This document shows positions 44,489 through 56,927 of a stretch of 64,000 nucleotides of DNA, piece by piece (within the stretch, counting starts at the first letter, position 1; the number at the start of each line of letters is the position of its first letter). The translations under genes were made by a program, and so were the position numbers. The DNA lies in the NCBI GenBank assembly GCA_018857735.1, contig JABMCL010000303.1:266001-330000 (forward strand), given 5' to 3'. The notes under the pieces are model-generated. The model worked only from the letters and a program-made list of their open reading frames with translations, did not search any database and was not told the origin of the DNA. This stretch comes from Alviniconcha marisindica. Its lineage: Eukaryota; Mollusca; Gastropoda; Provannidae.

Positions 44489-44628
44489 TTCTGTATAATA
44501 CTTTATGTCAATTGTTTTGGTAGGACTGTGCTCTACATGTGTATAGAATATCATATTTAGGTTAATATGTATCCTGTGAGCGCTCGGGGCATTGATGAGC
44601 GCATGATAAATGTACATTATTATTATCT
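44489..44628 (+). mobile_element. Interspersed repeat family E, copy 2
   Basis: Matches 28905-29050 over about 130 bp at high identity, ending GATGAGCGCATGATAAATGT and (ATT)n. Confidence 0.85.
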
Positions 44629-44639
44629 GATTAACTCAT

Positions 44640-45498
44640 TGGGAGATTTCTGTGTCAATGGTGCATCGGTCCAGTGCAAGGTTGCCAGCAAAGAGCATCA
44701 AATGACACAGTGATAATTAGGGGTAATTAGTGTTCTGGATGAAAATGCTGCAGTTATACAATTCCCAGACATTTTTTCCCAGTGCTTTGAATGAGTTAAT
44801 TTCTTCAGGAAAGAACTGCTAATTTGAGTTGTGATAATTAAGCTATACTTTTTTAGCGAACACATTGCTGACCTGCTGATCAACGCTTTTGTTCATGTTG
44901 TTTTTTTTTTTTTTTGCAGTTGTTTAATGCTTTCAGCCTGCTGTAACCTGCACAATTGACTGAAATGAGTCGTTATATCCAGTATCTACCCTTGTGAATT
45001 GTATTATCTGTAAGAACATGGAAAGGATTTGTTTGTTTATGGTGTGAGCATATTGACAGGGAAAAGTGAGTTCTGACTTGTACTTTTTCATGCCGTTGCC
45101 AGTTTTGGCGATCTTGGTTCTATTTCTAGATCTCACCAATGTCAGTGACAGAAAGGAGAAACTGAAAAATGGTATTGCCTTTGTAAAGTTATTGAGCTTC
45201 ATCTGTATGATTGTGGCATACACTGATTTGTGTCCGTGCGTGCCCGTGTGTGACTATAATATATGTATTCCAGGGCAAGTAACTGTTTCTGAACAAAGCA
45301 AACCCTGCAGTATTGTCCTTTATTGTTTTACTGAGACCTCTCAAAAGTTTCATTATTGTAATTTTACCCATTCATTCCTGGGGCTTCCGTTAGATGTGGA
45401 TCTCTAATGTGCTAGACCCAAATAATGCACTATAGTGATGCTCAGTGCATAACCCAGTCGCACAAATGGAATGTGCGTGTGTGTGTGTATGTGCATGC

Positions 45499-45529
<31 letters not shown>

Positions 45530-45660
45530 CATGTGTGTGTGCCAGTGGTGCACATGTGTTTTGTCAAGAGGCTACCAGGTGTACCTGATGGGTTTCTGAT
45601 CATTTCCACAACCCTCATTGATCAATCAGCAAGCTCCAAATGCAGCCAAAATTCAATGGA
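44640..45660. other. Spacer with GT microsatellite, no gene seen
   Basis: Apart from a GT/GC repeat at 45474-45540 I see nothing supportable. A 113-codon plus-strand frame at 45066 has no family features or splice context and is not called. Confidence 0.5.
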
Positions 45661-45699
45661 TGACATAAATCTGTGGCTTGCTCTCTCCGTCTTGTCCCA

Positions 45700-46128
45700 T
45701 GCTGGGAAATGCCAAAACTTCACAGTTGTATCTGCCAGCATCTTGCAGCTGGGAAATGTCAAAACTTCACAGTTGTATCTGCCAACATTTTGCAGCTGGG
45801 AAATGTCAAAACTTCACAGTTGTATCTGCCAGCATTTTGCAGCTGGGAAATGCCAAAACTTCACAGTTGTATCTGCCAGCATCTTGCAGCTGGGAAATGT
45901 CAAAACTTCACAGTTGTATCTGCCAGCATCTTGCAGCTGGGAAATGCCAAAACTTCACAGTTGTATCTGCCAGCATCTTGCAGCTGGGAAATGCCAAAAC
46001 TTCACAGTTGTATCTGCCAACATTTTGCAGCTGGGAAATGCCAAAACTTCACAGTTGTATCTGCCAGCATCTTGCAGCTGGGAAATGCCAAAACTTCACA
46101 GTTGTATCTGCCAGCATCTTGCAGCATG
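45700..46128 (+). repeat. 47-bp minisatellite (about 9 units)
   Basis: The unit is TTGCAGCTGGGAAATGCCAA then AACTTCACAGTTGTATCTGC and CAGCATC, with ATGCC/ATGTC and CAGCATC/CAACATT variants. Because 47 is not a multiple of 3 the frame rotates; long open frames across it are incidental. Each unit contains an acceptor-like TTGCAG. Confidence 0.95.
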
Positions 46129-46129
46129 T

Positions 46130-46388
46130 TGCTGCTAGCGTGGCTTAGCAAGCTGATTGATAAGACTGGAAGAAAAAGCAGTGAACTAGTCAAGTTTCTA
46201 AAAATGAATGAAGATGTTGCCCCCTCAAAAAAGGTTTACAAACATTCACACAAAAGGGCCTGAGAAGAAGAGTTTGCTTGGCTGATCGACAAGTAGCCAA
46301 GCAGCTGCAGCAACAGGATGACAGCTGGAATGCTGCGTCTGTTGAGATTGGCCGAGTGAAGCTTTTGTATATCACTGTGTATGCAAGT

Positions 46389-46427
<39 letters not shown>

Positions 46428-48160
46428 CATTCATGATGCATTTTCAACCTTCAATCTTGCAACATGCATGTGAATAGCATCACCCTCCAAAATCTGATGA
46501 TAACCCCCTATGATTCTCAAGTGAGGGTCACGCTGATCCACAATGTCATCCAATTGTAGGAAGTCGTGATTCCATCTTTACTTCAAGGTCGCTCTTGTTT
46601 CAGAAAGATACAAAAAGTGAAATGCAGTAGACTCTGTTTATGGCGAACTCAGGGGATTTTCCCAGATGTCTGCTGCATTCAGGGTTTGTTTTGTCCAACA
46701 GTTTTGGTCCATTTTTCCACCTTATCCTTCTCTCTCTCTCTCTCTCAATTCATCTGTACCTTGTCCACCATTTTTTGATGTCATACGATGCTGTTTTCTC
46801 CTACCGTGGAGCTCGGTTGTATGCAGTGACATGTATGTACCTTACATGTACATTTGCATACCCAATACATGTACAATCGTCCGTCCCTTTCCTTACAGTT
46901 AATTCTTTCTTTTGACTCCCCTGTGATTGATCAGAGAAAGGCAGTGCCAGTCAGGCTGATTCTCTGGGAATGTTGTTTATGAATACATGTTGTGTGGAGG
47001 GTATTTTTGCTTTGCTTCAATCAGCTTTAAACAACATCATTTTACATACTGAAACTGTGTTGTGTCAAGAACTATATATACACCTGTTTTTAATTTTGAT
47101 TTGATTTTGTTTGCTCTGATATAGCTTTTAGAATATTTAAAAAAAAAAAAATGTGTAACTTAAAATTTTTTTTGTGCAACCCTGTGTGGTTGATGGGATG
47201 TTAAAATCTAAGGGAATAACCCACCTGTTAATTAAACAATTGAGGCAATTTTCTGTCTGCAAAGTTGAGCATAATTAAACTGTTTTCAATATCTGTCTCA
47301 GCATGCTTGTGTGTGTGTGTGTGTGTGTGTGTATCCTGAACATAAACAGTGATGTTCATGGATGTTCACCTTCTACAGCCTACACAATATTTTGGACATT
47401 AACCTCAATAGCTCTTTCCTTTGAATTACATATCACATGGGTCTGTGTTATAGGAAAACAAATAATAAATCCTTTGTATGCGTGTTGTTGTTTTAACTTT
47501 TGCTTGTCCAGCTCAATTTAGGAATAATGCATTGGTGATAAGAAAGAGTTACTTTAACAGGAAAACTTGTTATTGTCGGTTGCTTTTTTAATCAATGTAA
47601 GTTGTAAATTTTTTCAAGTTGCATAAAAATGTGAGGCTGTGATTTGGCCAGGTCATCCGGACATCATAGCTGTCAACCCCTTTTGGGAGTAAACCTTAGT
47701 CCAGAGTTTGTGAACTGTATTTCCCTTATGCAGGCCAGGGTCTTTTGTTTTTTTGCCGGTGGCAGCAGCATTTTGAATTCCAACCAGCACGTGTGGCAGT
47801 GGAAGGAAGCAGCAGTGTTGTGCAAAATACACATGCACGACTTCAAATCTCACTTCCGACAAGATTTCTTAGCCTATTGCACTAGGCCAGTCTGTGTGCA
47901 TTTGGCGATGGCATGTGTCGGCTGCTCGTTCAACAGTTTTTCAATCTTTTTGCTCAGTTTAAAACAACAGCAGAATCTCATGATTTTGTTTGTTTTCCTG
48001 TATCCATTTTCCAATATGGCCATATCCCCCCAAAATAATGATTTTTTAAAATTTTATACTGGTAAACTGTATGGGTTGACAGGTATGACACATGGCCAAG
48101 TGGAACATTGTGAATACTCTAGAAAACAACAAAAACTGCTCCATGATGGTACCACACATT
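46130..48160. other. Gene-free stretch
   Basis: Contains GT runs (46391-46424, 47308-47332) and AT-rich sequence. A 172-codon frame at 47644 shows no conserved family signature and no repeat-free homology that I can name, so it is not called. Confidence 0.5.
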
Positions 48161-48164
48161 GAGC

Positions 48165-48780
48165 TTTACCTGTTCATACCAGCATCAGTGACCTTGACTA
48201 TATTTCAAGGTCAAATCTGCGTCAAGCAGTTTTAGTAGATTTGTAAAAATAATTTTAAAAGATCTTTGTATCTGATTAAGTTAAAACTTGGTATAACTGT
48301 TGATGATGTAAAATACAAAACAGTTATGCCACTATCTTTGACTTTCACATGTATTCAAGGGAAAAACATTACATGATTCCAGATTTGATGAAAACGTCAG
48401 CTTTGACCTTTTCTTGGACACTGTTCAGCAAGCTCGATTGATTGTAACTGGGCTTGACTCTACTGATTCAGACCATAATCATTTAGTGACCTTGACCTTG
48501 TTTCAAGGTCACAGGTGTGTTGCAAACATGAACTGTGGTTGTAACTGGGCTTGACCCTACTGATTCAGACCATAATTATTTAGTGACCTTGACCTTGTTT
48601 CAAGGTCACAGGTGTGTTGCAAACATGAACTGCAAGTTGTGTTTGATTCTTGTCCAATCAGAGATGTCTTGGAAACACGAACTGCAAGCTGTGTTTGTTT
48701 CTTTTCCAATCATGTGTGTTGGAAACATAAACTGCAAGTTGGGTTTGTTTGATTCTTGTCCAGTCTAATTTGGATGTAGG
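48165..48780 (+). repeat. AGGTCA-rich interspersed repeat, copy 2, with internal duplication
   Basis: The head (GAGCTTTACCTGTTCATACC, TGACCTTGACTATATTTCAA) matches 43815. The tail block with GTAACTGGGCTTGAC, CTACTGATTCAGACCATAAT and GACCTTGACCTTGTTTCAAG is directly duplicated at about 48447-48535 and 48539-48640, then partly again. Each copy has TGACCTTGACCTT facing TCAAGGTCA. Confidence 0.8.
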
Positions 48781-48984
48781 GTTTGTTACAGGCATGAGAA
48801 AGCTGTGTGAGTCTGGCCTGTGTATATTCAGGGAGGTCATTGGCATGTTTTTGTTGTTGTTGCTGTTTTTTGGGTGGAGGGGATTTTTGTTTTGCAATTG
48901 AACACAAGTTTCCCCAAGCATCTGCACGTATTGTGCTGCGTGTTTTGCTACTATTTGATTTACAAGTTATATTACAAACACACA

Positions 48985-49029
48985 TGCATGCATGCACATG
49001 CATGCATCACACATACACGCATGCACACA

Positions 49030-49080
<51 letters not shown>
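48985..49080. repeat. (CA)n microsatellite
   Basis: ATGCATGCACACAC grading into a pure CA run. Confidence 0.95.
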
Positions 49081-49082
<2 letters not shown>

Positions 49083-49084
49083 AA

Positions 49085-52000
49085 TTTCTCTCATGGATAG
49101 GTGTTATTCTGAAATAAAACCATGAGTAAAACACTGTATTTTTATGCTTTTCCTTTTGAGTTGGACATGCACTGGTTGATGTTTCAAATGTTCATTTGGT
49201 TGTTTAATTTGAATAAAATGAAAGGTAACAGTGTCCTGGGCTTCCACTATTACAGTCAGTGTACATACCTGGTGAAATATTTAAATGATGTTTTCAAAAG
49301 CGTTGACAAAAAATAATAAAAAGAACAGTGTGGGAAACAAGGATTTTGGCTTACAAAGTGTGTGTGTGTGTGTGTGTGTGTGTGATGTTGTGACTGTTTC
49401 TTGTGAGAGTACTTCAAATGTGATGTTACCATGCATATTTAATTGTTGTCCAGTGTTTGCTTTTGTGCGTGTGTTGCACAAATGTGTGTGCGTGCATGCG
49501 TACGTGTGTGCGTACGCCTTTTAAAAAAAAATCTCTTAGGACTTAAGGTCAAGCACTTTAGAAATTGTCCCAGTTATTTTATTGTGGCAATTTGAGTTCG
49601 GAGTAGTACTTGGTACTAATCTTGGAAACTGGCTACTTGGACGGACAGTTTAGAAACAAAGCAACTGGACCCGAAAGTGCAACTGAAAATGCCAAAATAA
49701 TTGTTCTCTTTTCTTTTTCTTTTCACAAAACAAGTACTGGACAACAAATGAATTTTGTGTGACCCCACAATGGAGGGCATATTTCTGTTTGAAGACACTT
49801 TTAAATTTTTAGCATCTGGTTTCTGATATAAGGTTGAACAGGAATACATGTGTAAATATTTTAGTGGACTATAGCAAATTTGTATAACAAATAAAAACAA
49901 AAGCTGAATGGAACAGAATGTGGCACTAAGAAACACAAACAAAGTGTCCAATGTGGTGTGCACAGGTAATTTGATACAAAACATTCAAATGCAAGAATTG
50001 TTCTCCCTAGGTACATATGAAACGGGTACTAAAGATGACGTTTAACTTTTAATACTGAGTGAAAAAATAGAAATGTTCAAGGAGACAATCATGTAAAGTG
50101 ACTAAATATACATACACATGCAGTACAATACAATACAGTGATGTCGCTTTTTGTTTGTTTGTAAGCTTTTGATCGATCCATCTCCAGCTAGCAACCACTG
50201 GTGATCATGAAGTTTGAAAGGAAAATGTGGAAAATGAGACGGACTTTCTGGGCGATAAAGCTGTTCCAGGTAAAGTGATAACACCAGCAACAAAACATCA
50301 GCAACTCACTGTGCACGTAAGAGACTTCCAGCATGTTAGCCCCAAGGGACCATCATCTGATCCTAAGCACAAAACAATCATTGAGCAACTTCAGATTCAA
50401 ACAACACCCAAGTGTATGGTAAACCTTAAAAAACAAAAATTGAAAAAATTGTGGTCAGTTTTATGTGATACAATTGTTTGTGCTTATAAATCCAGTCCTG
50501 CTGAAAATCATTTTTTGTTTCTGTCATGTTTAGCATATTTTGACCCTTAATGTGCTTAGGTTATTAAACAATTGTTGATATAATTTGCGGCAAAATGTGT
50601 CACTTACAAGCAGCCAAGAGAAGCATCAGTTTTTTAATTTACTCTTGAAATTGACAGTTTCAAATGCACTCACTTGATGCAAATAAAAAATGGCCACATG
50701 AAGATTCAACAATGAGACCATTTTTGATTTATATATATATAAATTTAAAAGAGAAAGAAAAAAGAAAAAGAAAACATTATTTGATCTGAAAATTCCAGCA
50801 ATAAAACAAACAATGCTGAACCAGTAAACGACAGTTATATAGTAATGCAGAAAACATATGCAGTCACCATTGCAAAGTAAATCACCCTACTCTAATGGTA
50901 GCACTTCCAATCTGAACAAGAGGCACACATGCTTGCATGCACACACATGCATGCACACGCACACACATTGATTTCACTGGTACGTGGTTGAGAAGATTCC
51001 CACATGCAGTTGCTCTGAAACTGTTGACCAATCAAAGAAGTTGTGCTCAAACATGAGACCTAATTTCTTCAAAGAAACATTGGTCAAAGTATTTTCGAGC
51101 AGATCATCTGCATTTTGATTCAAAAACAAACAATTTGTGATTCCATATAAAAAAGGTAATGTCATTAGCTTGATCTGGCTGAAGGCATTTTAACGCACAC
51201 TTTGCTGTCATCATAAATCATTACATTTATGCATATGATTACAACAAAGTCCACTTCTACAAGCAACTTCTTTGTCAGCTAAGTACTATTTCTACCACCT
51301 ATGTTTCATGAAAACATGTTTGTTAAAAATCTTCTCTTTCCAACCTTCCCACAGCAATATACTGTGCATGAAAACAAAAACAAACCAAGTCTGGATACTC
51401 AGCCAGGTGTGTACATGTATACAAAAAACGAAATACACTTCTCACACAATAAATCTCACAATGTCTTGAGCATACACGTTTGAAAATATTTACACAGTGA
51501 ATATTATGTAATGATAATACTTCAGTTGGTGGTTCTTTGGGAGACAATGGCATGGGAAAAAGAGTAAAGGAGACGGTAGCCATGGAGATCAGTTTATCAC
51601 AAAAGTTTGGTTTGATTATTCGCCTAAAACCATTTGTTATGTATGTGGCTCTTTGAATCACAAAAGATTAAAATCATCCTATGACCACAAACCCAAAAAA
51701 CGCACAATCAAACAGAAAAACAACAACAGTGTTGTTGATGTCATTACCACAATAAGACGATGAAGCTTAAGACATGTATCACAGATAATCCCATTCAGTC
51801 ACAATCTTCATTTCAGTCCATGCCAACCAATCCCACTATTATTAGACAACATGACAAGGTGAGATGAAATGTAAGTACCGACATATACATGTGCAAGGAC
51901 CTCATGATACCCTTGGAACTACACCCTTGTGGTTTCAAAATTGTTTGATCCGTGTGCATAAACACGCAAAAAGATCACACAGAAACGCTAACAATCCTGC

Positions 52001-52835
52001 AGTCCACGTCAGAGTTTAGTGTATTATGGAAACAGTAAAATAACCCAGCATGCACTAAAAGTGTCAGAGTCTGAATTCATAATGTTGGACTCTACACAGA
52101 AGAAGGAGAACTTAGCAATACATAATTATATCTATGCAAAGTGAGAACTTAACAATACATAATTATATCTATGCAAAGTTGAGACATCAATACTGCAATA
52201 CATTTGCGGGCGCTACTGCCGACGAAACAGATGTCAATGCGCTGCCCTGGCCACAACACAATGTCAGAAACAGGTTGTGAATATGAAGTATAGCGCATTC
52301 ATTACACAGCTCAGTATTGCCAGAATACATGTCACTAAATTGAGACTGCTCGCCCTTTTTGTAGCAAGTGCAAAAACAGAAACAAAAACCCCCAAAACAA
52401 GGGTCTGGTTGCTGAATAAGGTGGATAGCCACTGGAGTTTGGACCTAAATGGCTGCACCATAATATTCTGATACAAACAGCTGAGTAACACTTCATGTTA
52501 CTTCATGAAAAATTCAGTAGCCAACCAGAATGAGCTGAGATGATTTTCTCTCAAATATTTTCCTTCAAACTGTCACACAAATGAATCCCTCATCATGATC
52601 TAACCCTATTTCGAGAGTACCTTTCACTTTCTGTAATTTTTAGGATGCAGGTCTGGAAAGTGGGGTTCCACTGGGGGACAAATAACATCCCTGAGAATGC
52701 TAGACCACCAAGAAATCCAGAAGAAGCCATTTTAACCTCATCACTACCCCAGCCTGCATGACTTTCAGGCTGAAATGCGCACTCAAATGCCTCTCAACTG
52801 AATATTTTACTGTGCATTTTGATGCAAGTATTTTC
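49085..52835. other. Gene-free stretch
   Basis: AT-rich sequence with a short GT run (49359-49383) and a local ~45-bp duplication around 52095-52175 (AGAACTTA, CAATACATAATTATATCTAT, GCAAAG). I see no coding exon or RNA gene. It may include 3' UTR of the CFAP97-domain gene at its right side. Confidence 0.5.
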
Positions 52836-52846
52836 ACATACTAGTG

Positions 52847-52927
52847 TGGGGGGGGGGGGGGGGGGGGGGTTAAGGATTTAAAATGTTGCAGTTTATTCTG
52901 CAGCTGGTATGACATGTGAGGCAGTGA

Positions 52928-53005
<78 letters not shown>
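52847..53005. repeat. Poly-G tract and pure (GA)n microsatellite
   Basis: About 23 G (52847-52869) precede about 75 bp of uninterrupted AG repeat (52929-53004). Confidence 0.97.
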
Positions 53006-53006
<1 letters not shown>

Positions 53007-53065
53007 TTGTGTGTGTGTGCATGCGTGCATGTGGGGGGTGGAGGGAGGGGGCTTGTTGCCAAGGC

Positions 53066-53071
53066 TTTATT
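53066..53071 (-). terminator. Candidate polyadenylation signal of the CFAP97-domain gene
   Basis: TTTATT on the plus strand (AATAAA on the minus strand) lies about 710 bp beyond the stop codon at 53783. It is a weak inference from the hexamer alone. Confidence 0.3.
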
Positions 53072-53782
53072 TACTGAAGATTATGAACTAAAGAGACTTC
53101 AAAATAAGTGGTTTTAAATGAAAGGCAGTCTTTCAGTTCACACAGAGCTGTAGATGGAAGGGAGAACAAAAATGCCGTTTTACCTGAGAGATAGTCTGCA
53201 GTGTAGGGCTCATTTACATGTGCAAATATGAACAGAACAGTTTCTAAATGCGTGGCTTTCAACCAGGGTTAACCTGCCATGAGACTGGTGTTTTATCAGG
53301 GATCGTACGAGTGTATCATAAAGTGAGATCCAGAGAAGCACAATACGACAAGTGAAGATATGGTTGGCTACTAGTTGACCACAAATGATAATGCTTGACT
53401 GGTCTAATAATCCATTGAGCTCAATTCATTAACACACAGTCTTGTCCTATGAGCAATTGAGATTAAAGGCACATTTCCAAAGACACTTTGGATTATTATT
53501 ATGACCTTTTTTTTTTTTTACATAGCTAATTTAGAACTCTGCTGTTATATCAACCTGTTTTAAAAATGAAAAACCAACACTAACAACATAAAAAGGAAGT
53601 AAAAACCCACGAACCAAAATCCTCCATTGTCAAATAATTCATCAAGTTTTGACCAAAAACAACAACAATTTGGGGGGAATAAAAATGGCTTTGTCAACAC
53701 CCCACAACAGTACTTGTCCTTGAAGAACATGTGCCGGAGACAACTCTTATTCATTAAACACATCACAGAGCTAACATGCACC

Positions 53783-54229
53783 TTATGCTTCCGCTGCTTC
53801 TCTTTCCTGCACCTCCTTCGACTGCTCTTCTGATGAATCACCTTTCTGCTCAGTGCCGGACTCTTCTTGTTCCTGCTCCTTCTCTCTCTGTTCCTTCTCT
53901 CTCTGCTCTTTCTCTCTCTGCTCTTTCTCTCTCTGCTCCTTCTCTCTCTGCTCTTTCTCTCTCTGTTCCTTCTCTTTCTGCTCTTTCTCTCTCTGTTCTT
54001 TCTCTCTCTGTTCCTTCTCTCTCTGCTCCTTCTCTTTCCTCTCCCTCTCTTTCTCCTCCCTCTCTTTCTCCTCCTCCTTTTTCTGCTCCTTCTCTTTCTC
54101 CTCCCTCTCTTTCTGCTCTTGTTCTTTTTGCTCTTGCTGCTCCTGCTCTTCTGTTTCGTCAGAGCGCTCTGCCTTCTTCTGCTGTTGTGGCTGCTGCTGC
54201 CGACTCTTGGAGCGTCCCTTCTTCTTGTC
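53783..54229 (-). CDS. CFAP97-domain protein, last exon (EKEQR low-complexity tail)
   Basis: Minus-strand acceptor AATTTTTGCAG, then DKKKGRSKSRQQQPQQQKKA, an acidic and Gln-rich stretch, and about twenty near-exact repeats of KEQRE/EREEK, ending EQSKEVQEREAAEA and TGA. Joined in phase 0 to the exon at 55447. The tail (148 residues) is predicted to be a highly charged single helix or coiled coil. On the DNA it is a purine-only strand made of ~15-bp repeats, so its length is probably polymorphic. The frame is fully open across the repeats. Confidence 0.85.
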   Translation of the reverse strand, partial: DKKKGRSKSRQQQPQQQKKAERSDETEEQEQQEQKEQEQKEREEKEKEQKKEEEKEREEKERERKEKEQREKEQREKEQREKEQKEKEQREKEQREKEQREKEQREKEQREKEQREKEQEQEESGTEQKGDSSEEQSKEVQEREAAEA

Positions 54230-54277
54230 CTGCAAAAATTGTGACACTGTAGATTATATATGGATATATATATATAT

Positions 54278-54302
54278 GCGTGTGTGTGTGTGTGTGTGTG
54301 TG
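54278..54302. repeat. (GT)n microsatellite
   Basis: Short GT run within the last intron of the CFAP97-domain gene. Confidence 0.95.
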
Positions 54303-54354
54303 TGGTCTCCATGACTGCCAACTAATTGATGACAAAAAAGTTCTCTCAGACTGC

Positions 54355-54356
<2 letters not shown>

Positions 54357-54444
<88 letters not shown>
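54357..54444. repeat. Pure (GA)n microsatellite
   Basis: About 87 bp of uninterrupted AG repeat in the last intron of the CFAP97-domain gene. Confidence 0.97.
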
Positions 54445-54449
<5 letters not shown>

Positions 54450-54529
54450 AGGGGAACCAAACCAAAGGGAACAGAACCTGATAATACACAGTGAAAGAAC
54501 TGACAATTGCATGTGCTGAAAACAGTTTT

Positions 54530-54531
<2 letters not shown>

Positions 54532-54600
<69 letters not shown>

Positions 54601-54602
54601 CA
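54532..54602. repeat. (CA)n microsatellite
   Basis: About 70 bp of CA repeat in the same intron. Confidence 0.97.
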
Positions 54603-54639
54603 AACATACAGAAGGAGCAACAGTATCTCCAGGGATGTA

Positions 54640-55380
54640 ACAATAAAATCAGATGATGAGTTGATGACACCTCAGATGATGAAAACATGATGACAACACA
54701 CCAGATGATAAAAACCTTGCAATGAGATGCTAGTTGATGAAATCCTTGCAATTACACAACAGATTACAAAAACCTGGTGATGACATAATCAGATGATGAA
54801 AACCTGATGACGGTGCCCCAGATTACAAAAACCTGGTGATGGCACCCAAGATGATGAAAACATGATGAAGGTACCCCAAATTATAAAATCTGGTGATGGC
54901 ACCCGTGATGATGAAAACATGATGGTAGTACCCAGATTTAAAAAAAACACTAGTGATGCCCACCCCCTCCCCCTCCCCATGATGGAAACCAGGTGATGAC
55001 ACTCCAGACAATGGAAACCAGGTGATGACGTACCAGACAATGCAAACCTGGTGATGACACTCCAGACAATGCAAACCAGGTGATGACACTCCAGACAATG
55101 CAAACCTGGTGATGACGCACCAGACAACGCAAACCTGGTGATGACGCACCAGACAACGCAAACCTGGTGATGACGCACCAGACAATGCAAACCTGGTGAT
55201 GAAGCACCAGACAACACAAACCTGGTGATGACGCACCAGACAATGCCAACCTGGTGATGATGCACCAGACAATGCAAACCTGGTGATGACACTCCAGACA
55301 ACACAAACCTGGTGATGACGCACCAGACAATGCAAACCTGGTGATGACACTCCAGACAATGCAGACCTAGTGATGATGAA
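54640..55380. repeat. 29-bp minisatellite with degenerate left flank
   Basis: The core (about 55000-55370) consists of about a dozen units of GATGACGCACCAGACAATGC then AAACCTGGT. The left part (54640-54990) holds older, diverged relatives (GATGATGAAAACCTGATGAC). On the gene's strand each unit reads ACCAGGTTTGCA, repeating a donor-like CAGGTTTG. It ends about 70 bp from the exon donor at 55446. Confidence 0.93.
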
Positions 55381-55446
55381 ATCCTGATGGTCAGGTCGAC
55401 ACCTCCCACAGCAAAGGGCTGACAAATGTTGTGACTGAGCACCTAC

Positions 55447-55630
55447 CTCCTCAAGCCACCATTCCTTGGGGAACGCTGAGATGTTGTCCATGAACTGCTG
55501 GTTCTCCTCCCAGTCCCGGGCCCACTGCTGGACGCTGTACTCAGGCTTGCGCATGTTGATGCGCTTCAAGATCTCCTGGTTCTCTCGCGTCACCCGCAGC
55601 AACTCCCGCTGGCGTTTCTCACGGTTCAAA
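55447..55630 (-). CDS. CFAP97-domain protein, central exon
   Basis: It starts with one base completing Ser, then LNREKRQRELLRVTRENQEI, LKRINMRKPEYSVQQWARDW and EENQQFMDNISAFPKEWWLEE, donor GTAGGT. The NREKRQREL...ENQ.ILKR...RKP.Y pattern is the CFAP97 (Hemingway/KIAA1430) domain seen in human CFAP97D1 and CFAP97D2, linked to cilia and sperm flagella. Phase 1 in, 0 out. Function in this organism is inferred from the family. Confidence 0.9.
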
Positions 55631-55724
55631 CTGGAATGGGCAAAAAACGCTTGGGTGGATATTCAGAATGCTACGCACAGAGCTAGAGTCATTCAATGAT
55701 GGTTTGTTTGTTTGCCTGTTTTTG

Positions 55725-55760
55725 TTGTTGTTGTTGTTGTTGTAGTTGTTGTTGTTGTTG
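55725..55760. repeat. (GTT)n microsatellite
   Basis: TTG/GTT repeats in the intron between the two CFAP97-domain exons. Confidence 0.95.
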
Positions 55761-56069
55761 TAGTGTTCCCAAGCTGAACACTCTGGGGGTCAACCCCCGG
55801 TATATGAAATTGTACATTAACAAATGCTTTCCACAAAGTGAAAGGATTGCATGTGTGACTGTTTTATTTTATTTTATTACTCTGCCACATGGGCTGCCAC
55901 ACACCATCTTCAGAGGATGCTTGTTTGTTTGTTTGCATTGCTTAGCTAAAACCCTGAGGTCCATCCTGTGATGGGTGAGAAGGTAGCATGTGCAGCCACT
56001 TCCCCCCACCAGTACACATGAGTGTAGCGCTGCCCACCACTTCAGCAGCTGCATTCCATCTTCAGGTGT

Positions 56070-56073
<4 letters not shown>

Positions 56074-56126
<53 letters not shown>

Positions 56127-56129
56127 AGA

Positions 56130-56180
<51 letters not shown>
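56074..56180. repeat. (GT)n-(AC)n perfect inverted repeat
   Basis: About 52 bp of pure GT repeat are followed by the short centre GGAGACC and about 50 bp of pure AC repeat, making a near-perfect hairpin with a tiny loop. It lies in the intron between the exons at 55447 and 56309. Confidence 0.97.
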
Positions 56181-56184
<4 letters not shown>

Positions 56185-56205
56185 TATTTCCAGCTAAACA
56201 TGTTA

Positions 56206-56427
<222 letters not shown>

Positions 56428-56927
56428 CTAGAATACAGAATTTTAAAATTCATGCATGTTACAACACGCATTTCAAACGTAACTGAAAAACTGCTGCTCA
56501 GGGAGGGGGTGGGGTGGGGTATGGGGGAAAAAAGAAGAAGAAAGGAATCCTGCTCAACAATTACAAGGCAGTATTGCATGTTTAGGTGAAACTGAAGGAA
56601 AGTCGATCACCATGATGTTTTGCACTATCAATCACTGCACTACGTAATACGCAACAATTAATAAAAAGTACTGTCTTGCGTGATTCATATGTTTTGTTTT
56701 GAAACGTGCCATGCTGCATCGACAGAAATTAAGGTAATCACTGCTGCTGAGCGCTGAAAGAGCTTCCAAAAGTTCTCTCTTTTTTTAAAGCCAGGAGTAG
56801 GTCAGAACCACTTTGCATGCTTCTCCCATTGCCAGAAATTCTGCCTGTGTAATACAGTGGGACCCTGGATGAAAGACTACTGGCTGATGAGAGACCACCA
56901 TGCTTTTAAAGGAACTAGCCCTCCCAA

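Noticed and set aside
45425..46263. Frames of 156-237 codons with NFTVVSASILQ repeats
   Set aside because: 47-bp minisatellite in rotating frame. The flanking part has no recognised domain.
47644..48162. 172-codon plus-strand frame
   Set aside because: No conserved motif, plausible start context or splice partner seen. It borders a repeat and is most likely fortuitous.
53776..54252. Plus-strand frames rich in Leu/Ser or Cys/Phe over 53776-54314
   Set aside because: Antisense shadows of the purine-rich EKEQR coding exon on the minus strand.
54789..55442. Minus-strand frames with CHHQVCIVW repeats
   Set aside because: The 29-bp minisatellite in the intron. A frame that runs on from the CFAP97 exon through its donor is intron read-through, and the splice to 54229 fits better.
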